From: Acetatifactor sp.
GTDB taxonomy: Bacteria; Bacillota; Clostridia; Lachnospirales; Lachnospiraceae
Direction: 5' to 3'
Length of the DNA: 11,245 nt
Assembly (NCBI GenBank): GCA_024699575.1
Contig: JAILPF010000416.1
Coordinates: forward strand, 1-11,245
Below are positions 1-7,866 of the stretch, one piece after another (the first letter of the stretch is position 1; each line of letters starts with the position of its first letter). The translations under genes were made by a program, and so were the position numbers. The notes beneath the pieces were generated by a model, which worked only from the letters and a program-made list of their open reading frames with translations, was not told the DNA's origin and did no database searches.

Positions 1-22
1 CACATCATTAAAAATACTCAAA

Positions 23-57
23 TGTTGAATAATCAACACCAGCATATAAATTGTTGA
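23..57 (+). promoter_or_regulatory. Putative operator and -10 region of the TetR-family gene
   Basis: A perfect inverted repeat, TGTTGA-N4-TCAACA, lies at 23-38, and a third copy of the half-site, TGTTGA, lies at 52-57. Between the second and third half-sites sits TATAAA (45-50), a plausible -10 box. A good -35 box at normal spacing is not obvious; TTGAAT at 25-30 would leave only a 14-bp spacer. Half-sites flanking a -10 box are what one expects of an autorepressing TetR-family dimer. The dyad is seen directly; its role as the operator is inference. Confidence 0.45.
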
Positions 58-76
58 AAAACCGGAGGAACAAAAC

Positions 77-628
77 ATGGATAGAAGAATCGAAAAAACA
101 AGACAGTTAATCATGGATACTTTTATGGAACTCATGAAAGAAAAAGGATTTGAAAAACTGACAATACGGGATATTGCAGAACGGGCAAATATCAACCGCG
201 GGACGGTCTATCTGCACTATATAGACAAATATGATCTGTTGGACAAATGTATTGATAACTATGTGAATGAATTGTTGGTACATTGTCAGGGTGAAGGTCC
301 CATCCGCTTACACACCAACGCTTTGCTGGACGTATTCTCTTACTTAGGGAAACATCTCTCCCTCTATCAGCTGTTACTTAAAAATGATAGTTCCGGACTG
401 TTTCACTCTAAGTTTTACTCCGTCATGGCGCAACAGGTGGAAGTTGCCATCGGCTTAATGCCAAGGGAGCTTGCACAATCCAAAGAGGTAACCACCGAGT
501 TTCTGGTAAATGGATTCCTGGGGGTGATGGAATGGTGGTTAAGCCACTCCATGCCCTATACCCCTCAGGAAATCACCAATCAGCTTCTCGCATTCTTAAA
601 TCCGTATATCAGGAATCTTGCCGACTGA
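77..628 (+). CDS. TetR/AcrR-family transcriptional regulator
   Basis: A 183-residue one-component DNA-binding regulator. The N-terminal helix-turn-helix domain covers about residues 5-50 and includes the segments LTIRDIAERANI and RGTVYLHY, the classic TetR recognition-helix pattern. The C-terminal part (about 80-178), with GKHLSLYQLLL, FLVNGFLGVMEWWL and a closing amphipathic helix, resembles the TetR_C_8-type ligand and dimerisation domain common in Firmicutes. Length is normal for the family. The start is supported by GGAGGA at 64-69, seven bases before ATG. It converges on the neighbouring hydrolase gene with only 14 bp between stop codons. The ligand and targets cannot be read from sequence; the upstream TGTTGA dyad suggests autoregulation. 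Regulation of the adjacent hydrolase/membrane operon is possible, but that operon's promoter has no copy of the dyad. Confidence 0.95.
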   Translation: MDRRIEKTRQLIMDTFMELMKEKGFEKLTIRDIAERANINRGTVYLHYIDKYDLLDKCIDNYVNELLVHCQGEGPIRLHTNALLDVFSYLGKHLSLYQLLLKNDSSGLFHSKFYSVMAQQVEVAIGLMPRELAQSKEVTTEFLVNGFLGVMEWWLSHSMPYTPQEITNQLLAFLNPYIRNLAD

Positions 629-642
629 TTGATACATCAGTA

Positions 643-1533
643 CTATACCGTATCCAGGAATTCAAAGGTTTTTTTCATGGTCTCCACAGACTCCGGAAGG
701 TTAGGGAAAATGGGATATGCATGAATCAAGTCATGTCCCACATGAAGCTCTGCCCTGACACCTGCCTGCTTCATTTTTTCGTACAGAACCCTGGAATCAT
801 CATAGAGCGCCTCCGAATCCGATACAGCAATAAAGGTGGGAGGCAAACCTCTAAAATCCGCAAAATACGGAGAAATATACGGATGCCTGCTACGTTCTTC
901 CGCATCCGGTCCATTGCCAAACAAATGCTCTAAGTCATTCGATGCAACTGCATCCCCAAGCATATAGTCCGTCTTTGCATTTTCCGTATGAGACGGTAAA
1001 TGTAGCGTCGTGTGAGTAATACTACAGGAATATACCACCGCAGCTCTCGGCAGAGGAATATTATGGTCACGCATATACAGTAACGATGCCAGTACAAGTG
1101 ATCCTCCCGCACTTTCCCCTGCAAGTACAATTTTCCAGGGTGCATATCCCTTTCCAAGAAGCGCTTCATAGGCAGCAACACAGTCTTCAAGTGCTGCCGG
1201 CCATTTATTCTCCGGTGCCAATCTGTAATTGTTTGCAACTACATTGCTGCCATACTTGTCGACAATTTCAAACGTAATCTCACGCCTCTCCTGAGCAGCA
1301 CCCGTCTGAAATCCACCGCCGTGGATATACATAATAAGTAGCCCGGTATTTCCCGGTTTTTCAATGAGCTCCGCGTAGTTTCCTCTAAGATTCAGCTCTT
1401 TTAATGTAACTCCCTTTGGGAGAGGTGGTTTTGGGCGGTTTTTCCCCTCCTCACGTTCCTTTAAATATCCGCCATCGCCTTTCGGCATATTCTTAAACAT
1501 CTCATTGAGAGCTCTCGCTTCTTCACTTGGCAT
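643..1533 (-). CDS. Alpha/beta hydrolase of the hormone-sensitive-lipase (HSL) type, probable carboxylesterase
   Basis: A 296-residue cytoplasmic serine hydrolase without a signal peptide. The oxyanion-hole motif HGGG is at 71-74 and the nucleophile elbow GESAG at 139-143 puts the catalytic serine at Ser141. NYRLAPENKWPAALED (about 102-117) is typical of the HSL branch (Pfam Abhydrolase_3). The acid position lies in SDSEALYDDS, where alignment to the usual DPL motif suggests Glu241 or a nearby Asp; the histidine is probably His271 in HDLIHAYP. The family hydrolyses short-chain esters or acylated small molecules; the substrate is unknown. It starts 21 bp after the stop of the upstream membrane-protein gene with an AGGAGA ribosome site, so the two form an operon. 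It is probably an esterase or deacetylase rather than a lipase of long-chain fats. Confidence 0.93.
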   Translation of the reverse strand: MPSEEARALNEMFKNMPKGDGGYLKEREEGKNRPKPPLPKGVTLKELNLRGNYAELIEKPGNTGLLIMYIHGGGFQTGAAQERREITFEIVDKYGSNVVANNYRLAPENKWPAALEDCVAAYEALLGKGYAPWKIVLAGESAGGSLVLASLLYMRDHNIPLPRAAVVYSCSITHTTLHLPSHTENAKTDYMLGDAVASNDLEHLFGNGPDAEERSRHPYISPYFADFRGLPPTFIAVSDSEALYDDSRVLYEKMKQAGVRAELHVGHDLIHAYPIFPNLPESVETMKKTFEFLDTV

Positions 1534-1554
1534 TTCTTTTCTCCTATATTTCTC

Positions 1555-2676
1555 TTAATATTCAGCACGTTCCATAGCCAGTTCGAAATCTTTGGTATCG
1601 CCAAACACTTCGTTGGAATACGGATTCTTGCCAAGCTTGACAGATCTCTTAATAATCTCTGTCAGGCATACTACATTAATAGCGATTGCAAGGACAGCAA
1701 CAAATCCCTGCATTCTTGGATCCGCTGTAATACCCATGCCTGCAATGGTATCGCCAACCTGTGCGGTCTTTCCCGCGCCGGAATTATAAAGGGCTATCGC
1801 TTTCTCATAGAGATCCATCGTTGTCACGCCGGCTTCGGTTGCTCCACCATAGACTGTCGGTAAAGCTGCTGCGAATCTGCTGCTCAACTGGAATGCGGGA
1901 ACAACCTGAGCCCACATGCACCAGATCGCCAGTGTGTTGGCACGATTCTGAATCCACGCTCCCTTGTTCCAAAATGCATTTGCAAAAGTAGGTGCAAGCA
2001 AAAGTGCCACACCACAATACCATGTATGGGTAGGAAGATTTAAGTATGTATATTCAAAGTTCCAGACATCATAAGCAAGGATGAACCAGATTGTCATATC
2101 CGGCCAGATCATATCTGCATGATTTTTATCTCTGGATGTATAGAGATGTACGCATCCGGTCATACAGAAAATGTTAATCAGCCCGGCAAGTGCATTGACA
2201 ACATTCCACCATCCGCCATAGATAAAGACACCTTCATTGGATGCCCACCAGGCACCCTTTAGGTTGCCGGAAATGGAAATCGCCGCAAAAGCAGATTCCA
2301 TGTCGGAAACATTTGCAATCATAATATTGGCAGCTACAATAAACCAGGGGAACCAGGCAAACCATTTTTCCTTACCGATGCCCCATTTATACTTAATCAT
2401 CATGAATCCAACGCAGCCGATATCTGCCGCATACAGCTTGAAGTAATGGAACCACCCATCCATATATGCCACGGTCGGGTTGGCCTTACCGCCAAACATT
2501 CCAAGATGCGCAAGGATGAAATACACCGTAAGAACACAGGGAATTACAACGAAAACAATCATTCCGCCTGCTTTTGTCCGACGACCGATTTCATTCATTA
2601 AAATCAGTCCGCAGAACACTAGAACCCATCCAATCAGTTGCATAGCCGCATGGTCACTGTACAATTGAAACAGCAT
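1555..2676 (-). CDS. Polytopic membrane protein of unknown function, DUF5692-like
   Basis: A 373-residue integral membrane protein with about eight to nine hydrophobic segments (for example near residues 12-30, 38-58, 78-95, 104-122, 152-178, 190-208, 217-235 and 322-342). It is unusually rich in Trp, Tyr and Phe, with motifs such as GWFHYFKLYAADIG, GGWWNVVNALAG and DVWNFEYTYLNLPTHTWYCG. The C-terminus is a charged cytoplasmic-looking tail ending AMERAEY. I recognise the overall pattern as the DUF5692 family, from memory and not from a search. No transporter or enzyme motif is evident, and no function should be assigned. The ATG is preceded by AAGGGGGAAC and by a well-formed promoter. It is the first gene of an operon with the downstream alpha/beta hydrolase, suggesting uptake, export or sensing of something the hydrolase processes. 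Confidence 0.8.
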   Translation of the reverse strand: MLFQLYSDHAAMQLIGWVLVFCGLILMNEIGRRTKAGGMIVFVVIPCVLTVYFILAHLGMFGGKANPTVAYMDGWFHYFKLYAADIGCVGFMMIKYKWGIGKEKWFAWFPWFIVAANIMIANVSDMESAFAAISISGNLKGAWWASNEGVFIYGGWWNVVNALAGLINIFCMTGCVHLYTSRDKNHADMIWPDMTIWFILAYDVWNFEYTYLNLPTHTWYCGVALLLAPTFANAFWNKGAWIQNRANTLAIWCMWAQVVPAFQLSSRFAAALPTVYGGATEAGVTTMDLYEKAIALYNSGAGKTAQVGDTIAGMGITADPRMQGFVAVLAIAINVVCLTEIIKRSVKLGKNPYSNEVFGDTKDFELAMERAEY

Positions 2677-2708
2677 AATAGTTCCCCCTTTTCATTATTT
2701 GATTTTGT

Positions 2709-2738
2709 ATTGTAGTGCTGAATACTATTTTATCACAA
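2709..2738 (-). promoter_or_regulatory. Sigma-A-type promoter for the membrane protein-hydrolase operon
   Basis: Read on the minus strand, TTGTGA (2733-2738) and TACAAT (2709-2714) are separated by 18 bp. This fits a vegetative promoter and lies about 30 bp upstream of the start at 2676. It sits in the 85-bp gap after the REC-REC gene and shows that the membrane protein-hydrolase pair is likely transcribed independently of the signalling block. No clear intrinsic terminator separates the two units. Confidence 0.6.
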
Positions 2739-2761
2739 AGCCTGAAGCCTTGCAAACATCC

Positions 2762-3538
2762 TCATCGCCCCATGCTATGAGCCTTCTGCAATTCGAAGAA
2801 ATGTTTGATTTTGTTGTTCAATGTCTCCCTGTCAATGCTTTTAAGCAGATAGTCGACCGGCTTCAATTCCACAGCGCGCATCACACTTGCACGGTCCTGC
2901 TGTCCCGTCAAAAACATCACAGGAATCTCATTTGACTCGCTGTCACTCTTAAGCATTTCATAAATCTGAGGACCATCCGTTACCGGCATTTCAAAATCGA
3001 GAAGCACAAGGTCCGCACGATTCATTGTCAGCCAGCGTATCGCTTTGATTCCGGAGTTCACCATTTCAACCCGATAGTTATCCTTAAGCCACTCTCTGAC
3101 CATCTGCATGTACGCCACGTCATCGTCCACAATCAAAATCGTTTTTTTGTTCTTTTGCGTAAGCTTACTCGACATATATGCTGCGACCATATCCAAAAAA
3201 CTGTTCATACCCAGCGGACGCCCAAACCAGCCTGTAATGCATGACTCCGGAATGATATTCTCTACCAGCTCGTACTCAACTTTTCCGCCGACAAGAATCA
3301 GACCTTTTTCCTGCTCCATACATAAATCTTTTAAATAAACCAAGAAGGGAACATCTTCAAAAACGTCATCATCCATGTAATAAACAATCAGCACACTTTC
3401 GTCTTCAACAGTTTTCAGTGATTCTATATCTGCATGGGCAAAGATTCCTTCATATCCAATCTCTTTGAGTTTTAGTTCCAGCCCTCGCACTGAAAAACTC
3501 TCCTTTGAACTAACGATTACTACCTTTTTGTTTCTCAT
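2762..3538 (-). CDS. Tandem receiver protein: degenerate N-terminal REC plus intact C-terminal REC
   Basis: A 258-residue cytoplasmic protein with no DNA-binding or enzymatic output. The C-terminal receiver (about 132-252) is complete: acidic pocket DDD at 138-140, phosphoacceptor Asp181 in LLDFEMP, Thr211 and Lys233. The usual Lys-Pro is Lys-Ser here. The N-terminal half (about 4-125) has the alternating strand-helix pattern of a receiver but lacks its chemistry: VVIVSS replaces the acidic strand-1 motif, YYMDDD stands near the phosphoacceptor site, and FGRPLG carries Arg107 where the invariant Lys should be. It is therefore probably a pseudo-receiver. The gene is last in the block, 11 nt after the REC-Hpt gene, with GGAGGG before ATG. 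It is probably a phosphate sink, adaptor or modulator in the phosphorelay; a diguanylate cyclase or other output is ruled out by length. Confidence 0.88.
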   Translation of the reverse strand: MRNKKVVIVSSKESFSVRGLELKLKEIGYEGIFAHADIESLKTVEDESVLIVYYMDDDVFEDVPFLVYLKDLCMEQEKGLILVGGKVEYELVENIIPESCITGWFGRPLGMNSFLDMVAAYMSSKLTQKNKKTILIVDDDVAYMQMVREWLKDNYRVEMVNSGIKAIRWLTMNRADLVLLDFEMPVTDGPQIYEMLKSDSESNEIPVMFLTGQQDRASVMRAVELKPVDYLLKSIDRETLNNKIKHFFELQKAHSMGR

Positions 3539-3549
3539 AGTTCCCTCCG

Positions 3550-4527
3550 TTATCTCTCTCTCACAAGTTCCAGTATACCATCATAATCCAATTTCATAAA
3601 TCGTTTTTTTATATCGGAAAATCTTTCTTTATCTTTGTCCGGCAATGTGTAAGTCTGTAAGGAATCCAACACCATTTCCACAAGTGTATAATCTTCCGCT
3701 TTCGCATACTCTTCCAGCGCAAGAAATGCATCATTCAATTCCTCTTTTGCAATCTCCATTGCTCCATCTGTCACCAAATGCTCTTTCAAAAACAGTCTGA
3801 CCTTACGATAATCATTCATGAACGACTCATGAACTTTTTTGATATAATCCCAGTCTCCGTCCGTTCCGGCTTTTTCCATGTACTGAGCCTGTCTGGAAAG
3901 CTCCATGGCTCCGATGACGCGCGATGTGCTTTTCAGCCCATGTGCCTTGATGCCATAGGTGCTGATATCTCTGGTTCGATAGGCTTCTTCAAAAATATTG
4001 AGATTCTCCTCGACATGTGCGTAAAAAATCTCTATCGCTGACAGATATGCCTCCACCGTGATACAATTTTCCAGTGCAACAGCTGTATCCAGCAAAGAGT
4101 TTTGAAGCAACCACTCCGGAAGCTTCTTCCTCTCCACATCAGTTTTGTCTTCCTCTATACCGTTCGCATTGTTCTCTGCCTGCACCGGAGAGTCTATCCC
4201 CACACTCTCAAATATCTCATCCAGTTTCTTTTTCAGGGCATCAGCCTTCACCGGTTTTGAGAGAGACTCTTCGTTTTCCTCTCCTCCCGTCATGAAAAGA
4301 AACGGAATATGCACTCCCGTATCTTTTTGCAGAACATCACGCAATTCATAGCCTGACATCCCGGGCATCTTCACATCTGACAGAACCAAATCCGGTTTTT
4401 CTTTTGTATACAGTTCCACAGCTTCTGCTCCTGAAGAAGCCTGAACAGTCTCATAGGAATCCTTCAGTGCACGCACTGCAAGTTTGAGCATCATGGGCTC
4501 ATCATCCACTACCAATATCTTTTTCAT
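3550..4527 (-). CDS. Response regulator with shortened REC and C-terminal Hpt domain
   Basis: A 325-residue cytoplasmic phosphotransfer protein. The receiver (about 1-108) has Asp8/Asp9, phosphoacceptor Asp51 in LSDVKMPGMSG, Thr80 and a Lys-Pro at 91-92. Only 11 positions separate Thr80 from Lys91, against 22 in the REC-HD-GYP protein of the same block, so helix 4 and strand 5 appear largely missing. A linker (about 110-135) leads to an Hpt four-helix domain (about 140-250) with the phosphorylatable His196 in KAHGLKSTSRVIGA. A further helical tail (251-325) follows. Its ATG directly follows the TAA of the kinase gene (TAAATG), and a GGAGGA ribosome site lies inside the last kinase codons (4538-4543), so translation is coupled. 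Its Hpt could serve the upstream kinase that has no Hpt of its own. That partnership is inference. Confidence 0.9.
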   Translation of the reverse strand: MKKILVVDDEPMMLKLAVRALKDSYETVQASSGAEAVELYTKEKPDLVLSDVKMPGMSGYELRDVLQKDTGVHIPFLFMTGGEENEESLSKPVKADALKKKLDEIFESVGIDSPVQAENNANGIEEDKTDVERKKLPEWLLQNSLLDTAVALENCITVEAYLSAIEIFYAHVEENLNIFEEAYRTRDISTYGIKAHGLKSTSRVIGAMELSRQAQYMEKAGTDGDWDYIKKVHESFMNDYRKVRLFLKEHLVTDGAMEIAKEELNDAFLALEEYAKAEDYTLVEMVLDSLQTYTLPDKDKERFSDIKKRFMKLDYDGILELVRER

Positions 4528-6780
4528 TTACACCGCTTCCTCCAGCATGTCTTTTATGGCATCCGCGATTCGTCTACAGTCTTCCAGCAGCCTGCTATGA
4601 TGATCTTTAATGTAATTTATGTCGCCATTTTCTGCTGCTTTCTCCAAAGCCTGCGCCAGTCTGAACGCCGCAGTCGCTCCCAGCGTCTTGACATTGCTTT
4701 TCATTCCATGTACAAGTATCTCATACTCATGCCAATTTTCGCTCTCAAAAAAGGCATTGATACTTTTTTCTTTTTCTTCAAAAGACGATGCATAATCGCT
4801 GAGTAATTCCATGTAGAACTCCTCATCCTGTCCACAGTAGTCCAGTCCGATAGAGACATCAATCCCCAGCTTTGTCAATCTCGTCTTGACATCTGTCGTT
4901 TGAACGTTCCGCGCCTCAGAACTATTCCCGCTGTTTTCATCTTCCGGGCTGAATTCCAGGATTTCGCTATCCTCCAACTCTGTAGATATTTCGACAACAG
5001 CCTTGGGATATGCTTCCTGCGGAAGATATTTTTTCAGTCTGTCCACAAGCTGTCTGACCTCAATCGGCTTGGACAGATAGTCTGTAAATCCTGCTTCCAG
5101 ATAAATTTCTCTTGCTCCCACCACAGCATTAGCTGTAAGAGCAATCACAGCAGTCTGCTCCGGAACCATTCCTTCGTTTTTCAATCTGTTCAATGTTTCT
5201 ATACCATCCAGCTCAGGCATCATATGATCCAAAAACACAATATCATAAACATGCTGTCTCATGACTTCTATAGCTTCTCTGCCGGAGGAGACCATATCCG
5301 GCTTAACCCCGCAAAGACGGAGCAGATTTCTCGCAACTTTTAAATTCATATCATTGTCGTCGACAAGCAATATCTTAGCGTTTGGTGCATATATTACATC
5401 TTCCGTTTCCTTTGGTTTATCAATCGTTTTTATTCTTGCACGATAATCACCGATTGGGGTATTATCGGAAATCTGCTGTTCAATAGTAAACCAGAAAACA
5501 GATCCTTCTCCGTATGTACTCTGCACATGAAGCTGGCTGCCCATCATATCAAGAAGTTTTTTCACAATCGATATTCCAAGGCCTGTTCCCTCAATATTAT
5601 GGTTGCGAATCTCTTCCAGCCTTTCAAAGGATTCAAACAATTTTCCGGTATCTTCCTCTTTAATTCCGATACCGGTATCCTTGACCGCCACTCGGACAGC
5701 TACATTTTGTTCTGTCCGATGTTCCACATGCATCAAAAGAGTGATTGACCCTTTTTCCGTATATTTCACAGCATTCGTAAGCAGATTCATAATGACCTGA
5801 GAAACTCTCACATTATCGCCAATCAACCCGCACGGCAGAGTCTCATCCACCTCAAGAATCAGCGCCAGACCTTTGCCCTCGGCGCGTTGTACAATTGTAT
5901 GATACAGATTATTAATAAGGGAAATCGTATCGTACTCAACCGGCACGATATCCATCTTCCCATCCTCTATTTTTGAAAAATCCAGAATGCTGTTGATCAG
6001 AGAGAGCAAAGTATTTCCCGCAGAATCAATATTTTCGGCATATTCCAGAATATCCTCGTTTTTCGCTTCTCTGAGAATCATCTCATTCATACCCAAAACA
6101 GCATTGATAGGTGTCCTTATTTCATGGGACATCTGCGCAAGGAAATCAGACTTTGCACGGCTGGCTTCGCCGGCCAGTTTCACAAGCCTCTCCTGCTCCT
6201 TATTCATTTCGGAGAGTTCTTCCAGCTTATCTCTATATACCTTGTTCTGGAATCGCACAATGATACCGGAAATCACTGCAGTAATCAGAATACTTTGTAC
6301 CACATCTACATACATAGCTCTACGTTCCAGGCCTAAAACGAGCTGTGGATTGTAATAGGTATGGATAAAGCAAAAGAGTGTCAAGGCAATCTGCAGGGCA
6401 AGCAATATATAACAAAGTACCCCCTCGATCAACAGAAAGTTAAAAATAATACCGAGAATATACCAATAGCCCATACCGCCATACAGACCGCCGTCCGTGT
6501 AAAACATCACAGGGAACAGTACCAGCGATATCGCGGATACTATCGTAAATGCGGCCAGATTCACCTGGTTCCTTTGATTTGCCAGGTAATATGCAAAGAC
6601 AACAATCAGAATTGACGCAAAAATTGCCACAATCTGCACCTTCGGCAAATCAATAAAAATGGAAACCGATACAGCAAATACTCCTGCAAAAAAACCACCG
6701 ACATCCACAATATTAAAAATAATTTTCCGGATGTCTCCCTCTATTCGCTTCGATTTGAGCAATGCTAACAACTCTTTCAT
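4528..6780 (-). CDS. Membrane hybrid sensor histidine kinase (7TM-like sensor, HisKA, HATPase, REC, Hpt)
   Basis: A 750-residue hybrid kinase. The N-terminal part (about 20-176) holds six or so hydrophobic segments with very short loops and no large extracellular domain, so it likely senses something in or at the membrane. A short coiled coil (180-210) leads to HisKA with His219 in SHEIRTPINAVLG. The ATPase has N332/N336 in MNLLTNAVKYT, DTGIGI at 368-373 and GTGLGISI at 398-405. The receiver (about 469-586) has Asp474/Asp475, Asp518 in FLDHMMPE, Thr549 and Lys571. The C-terminal Hpt has His691 in VHGMKSNVKTLGA. All phosphorelay residues are intact, so a full His-Asp-His relay is possible within one protein. 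Its ATG overlaps the stop of the REC-HD-GYP gene (ATGA, 6777-6780) with no strong ribosome site of its own, indicating translational coupling. Confidence 0.96.
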   Translation of the reverse strand: MKELLALLKSKRIEGDIRKIIFNIVDVGGFFAGVFAVSVSIFIDLPKVQIVAIFASILIVVFAYYLANQRNQVNLAAFTIVSAISLVLFPVMFYTDGGLYGGMGYWYILGIIFNFLLIEGVLCYILLALQIALTLFCFIHTYYNPQLVLGLERRAMYVDVVQSILITAVISGIIVRFQNKVYRDKLEELSEMNKEQERLVKLAGEASRAKSDFLAQMSHEIRTPINAVLGMNEMILREAKNEDILEYAENIDSAGNTLLSLINSILDFSKIEDGKMDIVPVEYDTISLINNLYHTIVQRAEGKGLALILEVDETLPCGLIGDNVRVSQVIMNLLTNAVKYTEKGSITLLMHVEHRTEQNVAVRVAVKDTGIGIKEEDTGKLFESFERLEEIRNHNIEGTGLGISIVKKLLDMMGSQLHVQSTYGEGSVFWFTIEQQISDNTPIGDYRARIKTIDKPKETEDVIYAPNAKILLVDDNDMNLKVARNLLRLCGVKPDMVSSGREAIEVMRQHVYDIVFLDHMMPELDGIETLNRLKNEGMVPEQTAVIALTANAVVGAREIYLEAGFTDYLSKPIEVRQLVDRLKKYLPQEAYPKAVVEISTELEDSEILEFSPEDENSGNSSEARNVQTTDVKTRLTKLGIDVSIGLDYCGQDEEFYMELLSDYASSFEEKEKSINAFFESENWHEYEILVHGMKSNVKTLGATAAFRLAQALEKAAENGDINYIKDHHSRLLEDCRRIADAIKDMLEEAV

Positions 6781-7802
6781 TCGTCACTCTGCGCCTTTTC
6801 TTCTTTCAACCTATATTCAGTATCCTCGGCCATCATTTGAAGCATAATCTTTGCCATCCTTGGATCAAACTGTGTACCCACTCCTCTTTCAAGCTCTTCA
6901 CGGACATTCTCCTGTGGCATAGGATCACGATAGCTCCGGTAGCTGGTCATGACATCATAGGCATCTGCCACCGCAATGATTCTCGCTTCTTCCGGGATTT
7001 CCTCTCCGGTCAGTCCGTCCGGATAACCGGTTCCATCATACCTTTCATGATGCCATCTGGCTCCGTCCGCAAGGGAAGGCATTTCCTTGATTTTACCCAG
7101 AATAATCGCTCCCATAATCGTATGTGTTTTCACATTGTCATATTCCTCATCTGTAAGCTTAGCCGGTTTATTGATAACAAGATCAGGAACACCGATTTTT
7201 CCAACATCATGCAAAAGAGCCATCATATAAATATTTTCCAGCCGTTTTCCCTCATATCCGGCACGTCTTGCAATTTCCCTGGCATACTGCGCCACGCGGC
7301 TTGAATGTCCTTTCGTGTACGCATCCTTGGCATCAATCGCTGAAGTAAGCGCTGACACGACATGCAAAAACAGCTGTTCATTATCTTTTGTCTTTTTTTC
7401 AACCTCATCTGCAAGATTCCTTTGGAGATGATCCAGGTCAATCGTATGGCGCACTCGAATTGTCAATATTTCAGGGGCGAACGGTTTTTTGATAAAATCC
7501 ATTGCTCCAAGAGACAATCCCTTTGCCTCTGTCTCTTCCTTCTCATCAGCTGTAAGAAAGATAACAGGAACTTGCTTTACTTTATCAATTTTACGCAATG
7601 CCTCCAGCGTTTGAAAGCCGTCCATTCCGGGCATCTTGATATCAAGAAGTATCAAATCCGGAACTTCTTTATCCTGCAGATAATCCAAAAGAGCCTGCCC
7701 TGATTTCATGGCTGTTACTCTCATATGTGCCTTACTTAAAATGTGCCCGGCCATTTTAAGATTTGTTTCATCATCATCCACCACAATTACCCAATCCGCC
7801 AT
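6777..7802 (-). CDS. REC-HD-GYP response regulator, probable cyclic-di-GMP phosphodiesterase
   Basis: A 341-residue two-domain regulator. The receiver (about 4-122) has Asp9-Asp11, phosphoacceptor Asp54 in LLDIKMPGMDG, Thr84 and Lys106-Pro107. A helical linker (123-145) joins the HD-GYP domain (about 146-328). Metal and catalytic residues look complete: His166 in GHSSRV, the HD pair 198-199 in LLHDVGKIG, His227, HHERYDGTGYP at 251-261 with the GYP triad 259-261, Asp280 in VADAYDVM, and QFDP at 311-314. HD-GYP proteins of this type hydrolyse cyclic-di-GMP to pGpG or GMP; some act on other cyclic dinucleotides. This is the only evident enzymatic output in the signalling block. The start has AGAGGAG five to six bases upstream and lies downstream of a near-consensus promoter. 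It is the lead gene of four coupled genes. Confidence 0.95.
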   Translation of the reverse strand: MADWVIVVDDDETNLKMAGHILSKAHMRVTAMKSGQALLDYLQDKEVPDLILLDIKMPGMDGFQTLEALRKIDKVKQVPVIFLTADEKEETEAKGLSLGAMDFIKKPFAPEILTIRVRHTIDLDHLQRNLADEVEKKTKDNEQLFLHVVSALTSAIDAKDAYTKGHSSRVAQYAREIARRAGYEGKRLENIYMMALLHDVGKIGVPDLVINKPAKLTDEEYDNVKTHTIMGAIILGKIKEMPSLADGARWHHERYDGTGYPDGLTGEEIPEEARIIAVADAYDVMTSYRSYRDPMPQENVREELERGVGTQFDPRMAKIMLQMMAEDTEYRLKEEKAQSDE

Positions 7803-7820
7803 ATTTTCTCCTCTGATTTT

Positions 7821-7840
7821 ATATTATGTTCATACAATAT
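7821..7840. repeat. Imperfect AT-rich dyad in the 5' leader of the REC-HD-GYP gene
   Basis: A 20-bp imperfect palindrome, ATATT at one end and AATAT at the other, with seven of ten positions pairing. It lies between the predicted start of transcription (about 7860) and the ribosome site. It could be a binding site for a regulator or may simply reflect AT-rich leader sequence. Evidence is weak. Confidence 0.2.
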
Positions 7841-7866
7841 CTTGTGTTTTTCTTCTCAACAAGCAC

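Noticed and set aside
624..641. Hairpin ACTGAT-N6-ATCAGT between the convergent TetR and hydrolase genes
   Set aside because: Only a six-base stem of moderate stability with no T-run on either side, so it is not called as a terminator.
601..664. Two similar short stretches, CCGTATATCAGGAAT and CCGTATCCAGGAATTC
   Set aside because: The similarity is short and imperfect and falls in the ends of two convergent coding regions; probably chance.
532..933. A 133-codon + strand frame overlapping the TetR gene end and the hydrolase gene
   Set aside because: It is out of frame with the TetR gene and antisense to the intact hydrolase, with no domain signal.
2735..2753. Short stem with a G-U pair after the REC-REC stop, read on the minus strand
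   Set aside because: The stem is weak, no T-run follows, and it overlaps the -35 of the next promoter, so a terminator is not supported.
4900..5343. A 147-codon open frame on the + strand
   Set aside because: Antisense to the receiver and linker of the 750-residue kinase; composition looks like a reverse-strand shadow.
6762..7304. A 180-codon + strand frame
   Set aside because: Antisense to the HD-GYP domain, whose catalytic motifs are intact on the other strand.
7856..7861. A single TCAACA half-site near the predicted start of the REC-HD-GYP transcript
   Set aside because: One six-base match with no partner half-site is expected by chance and does not support regulation by the TetR protein.
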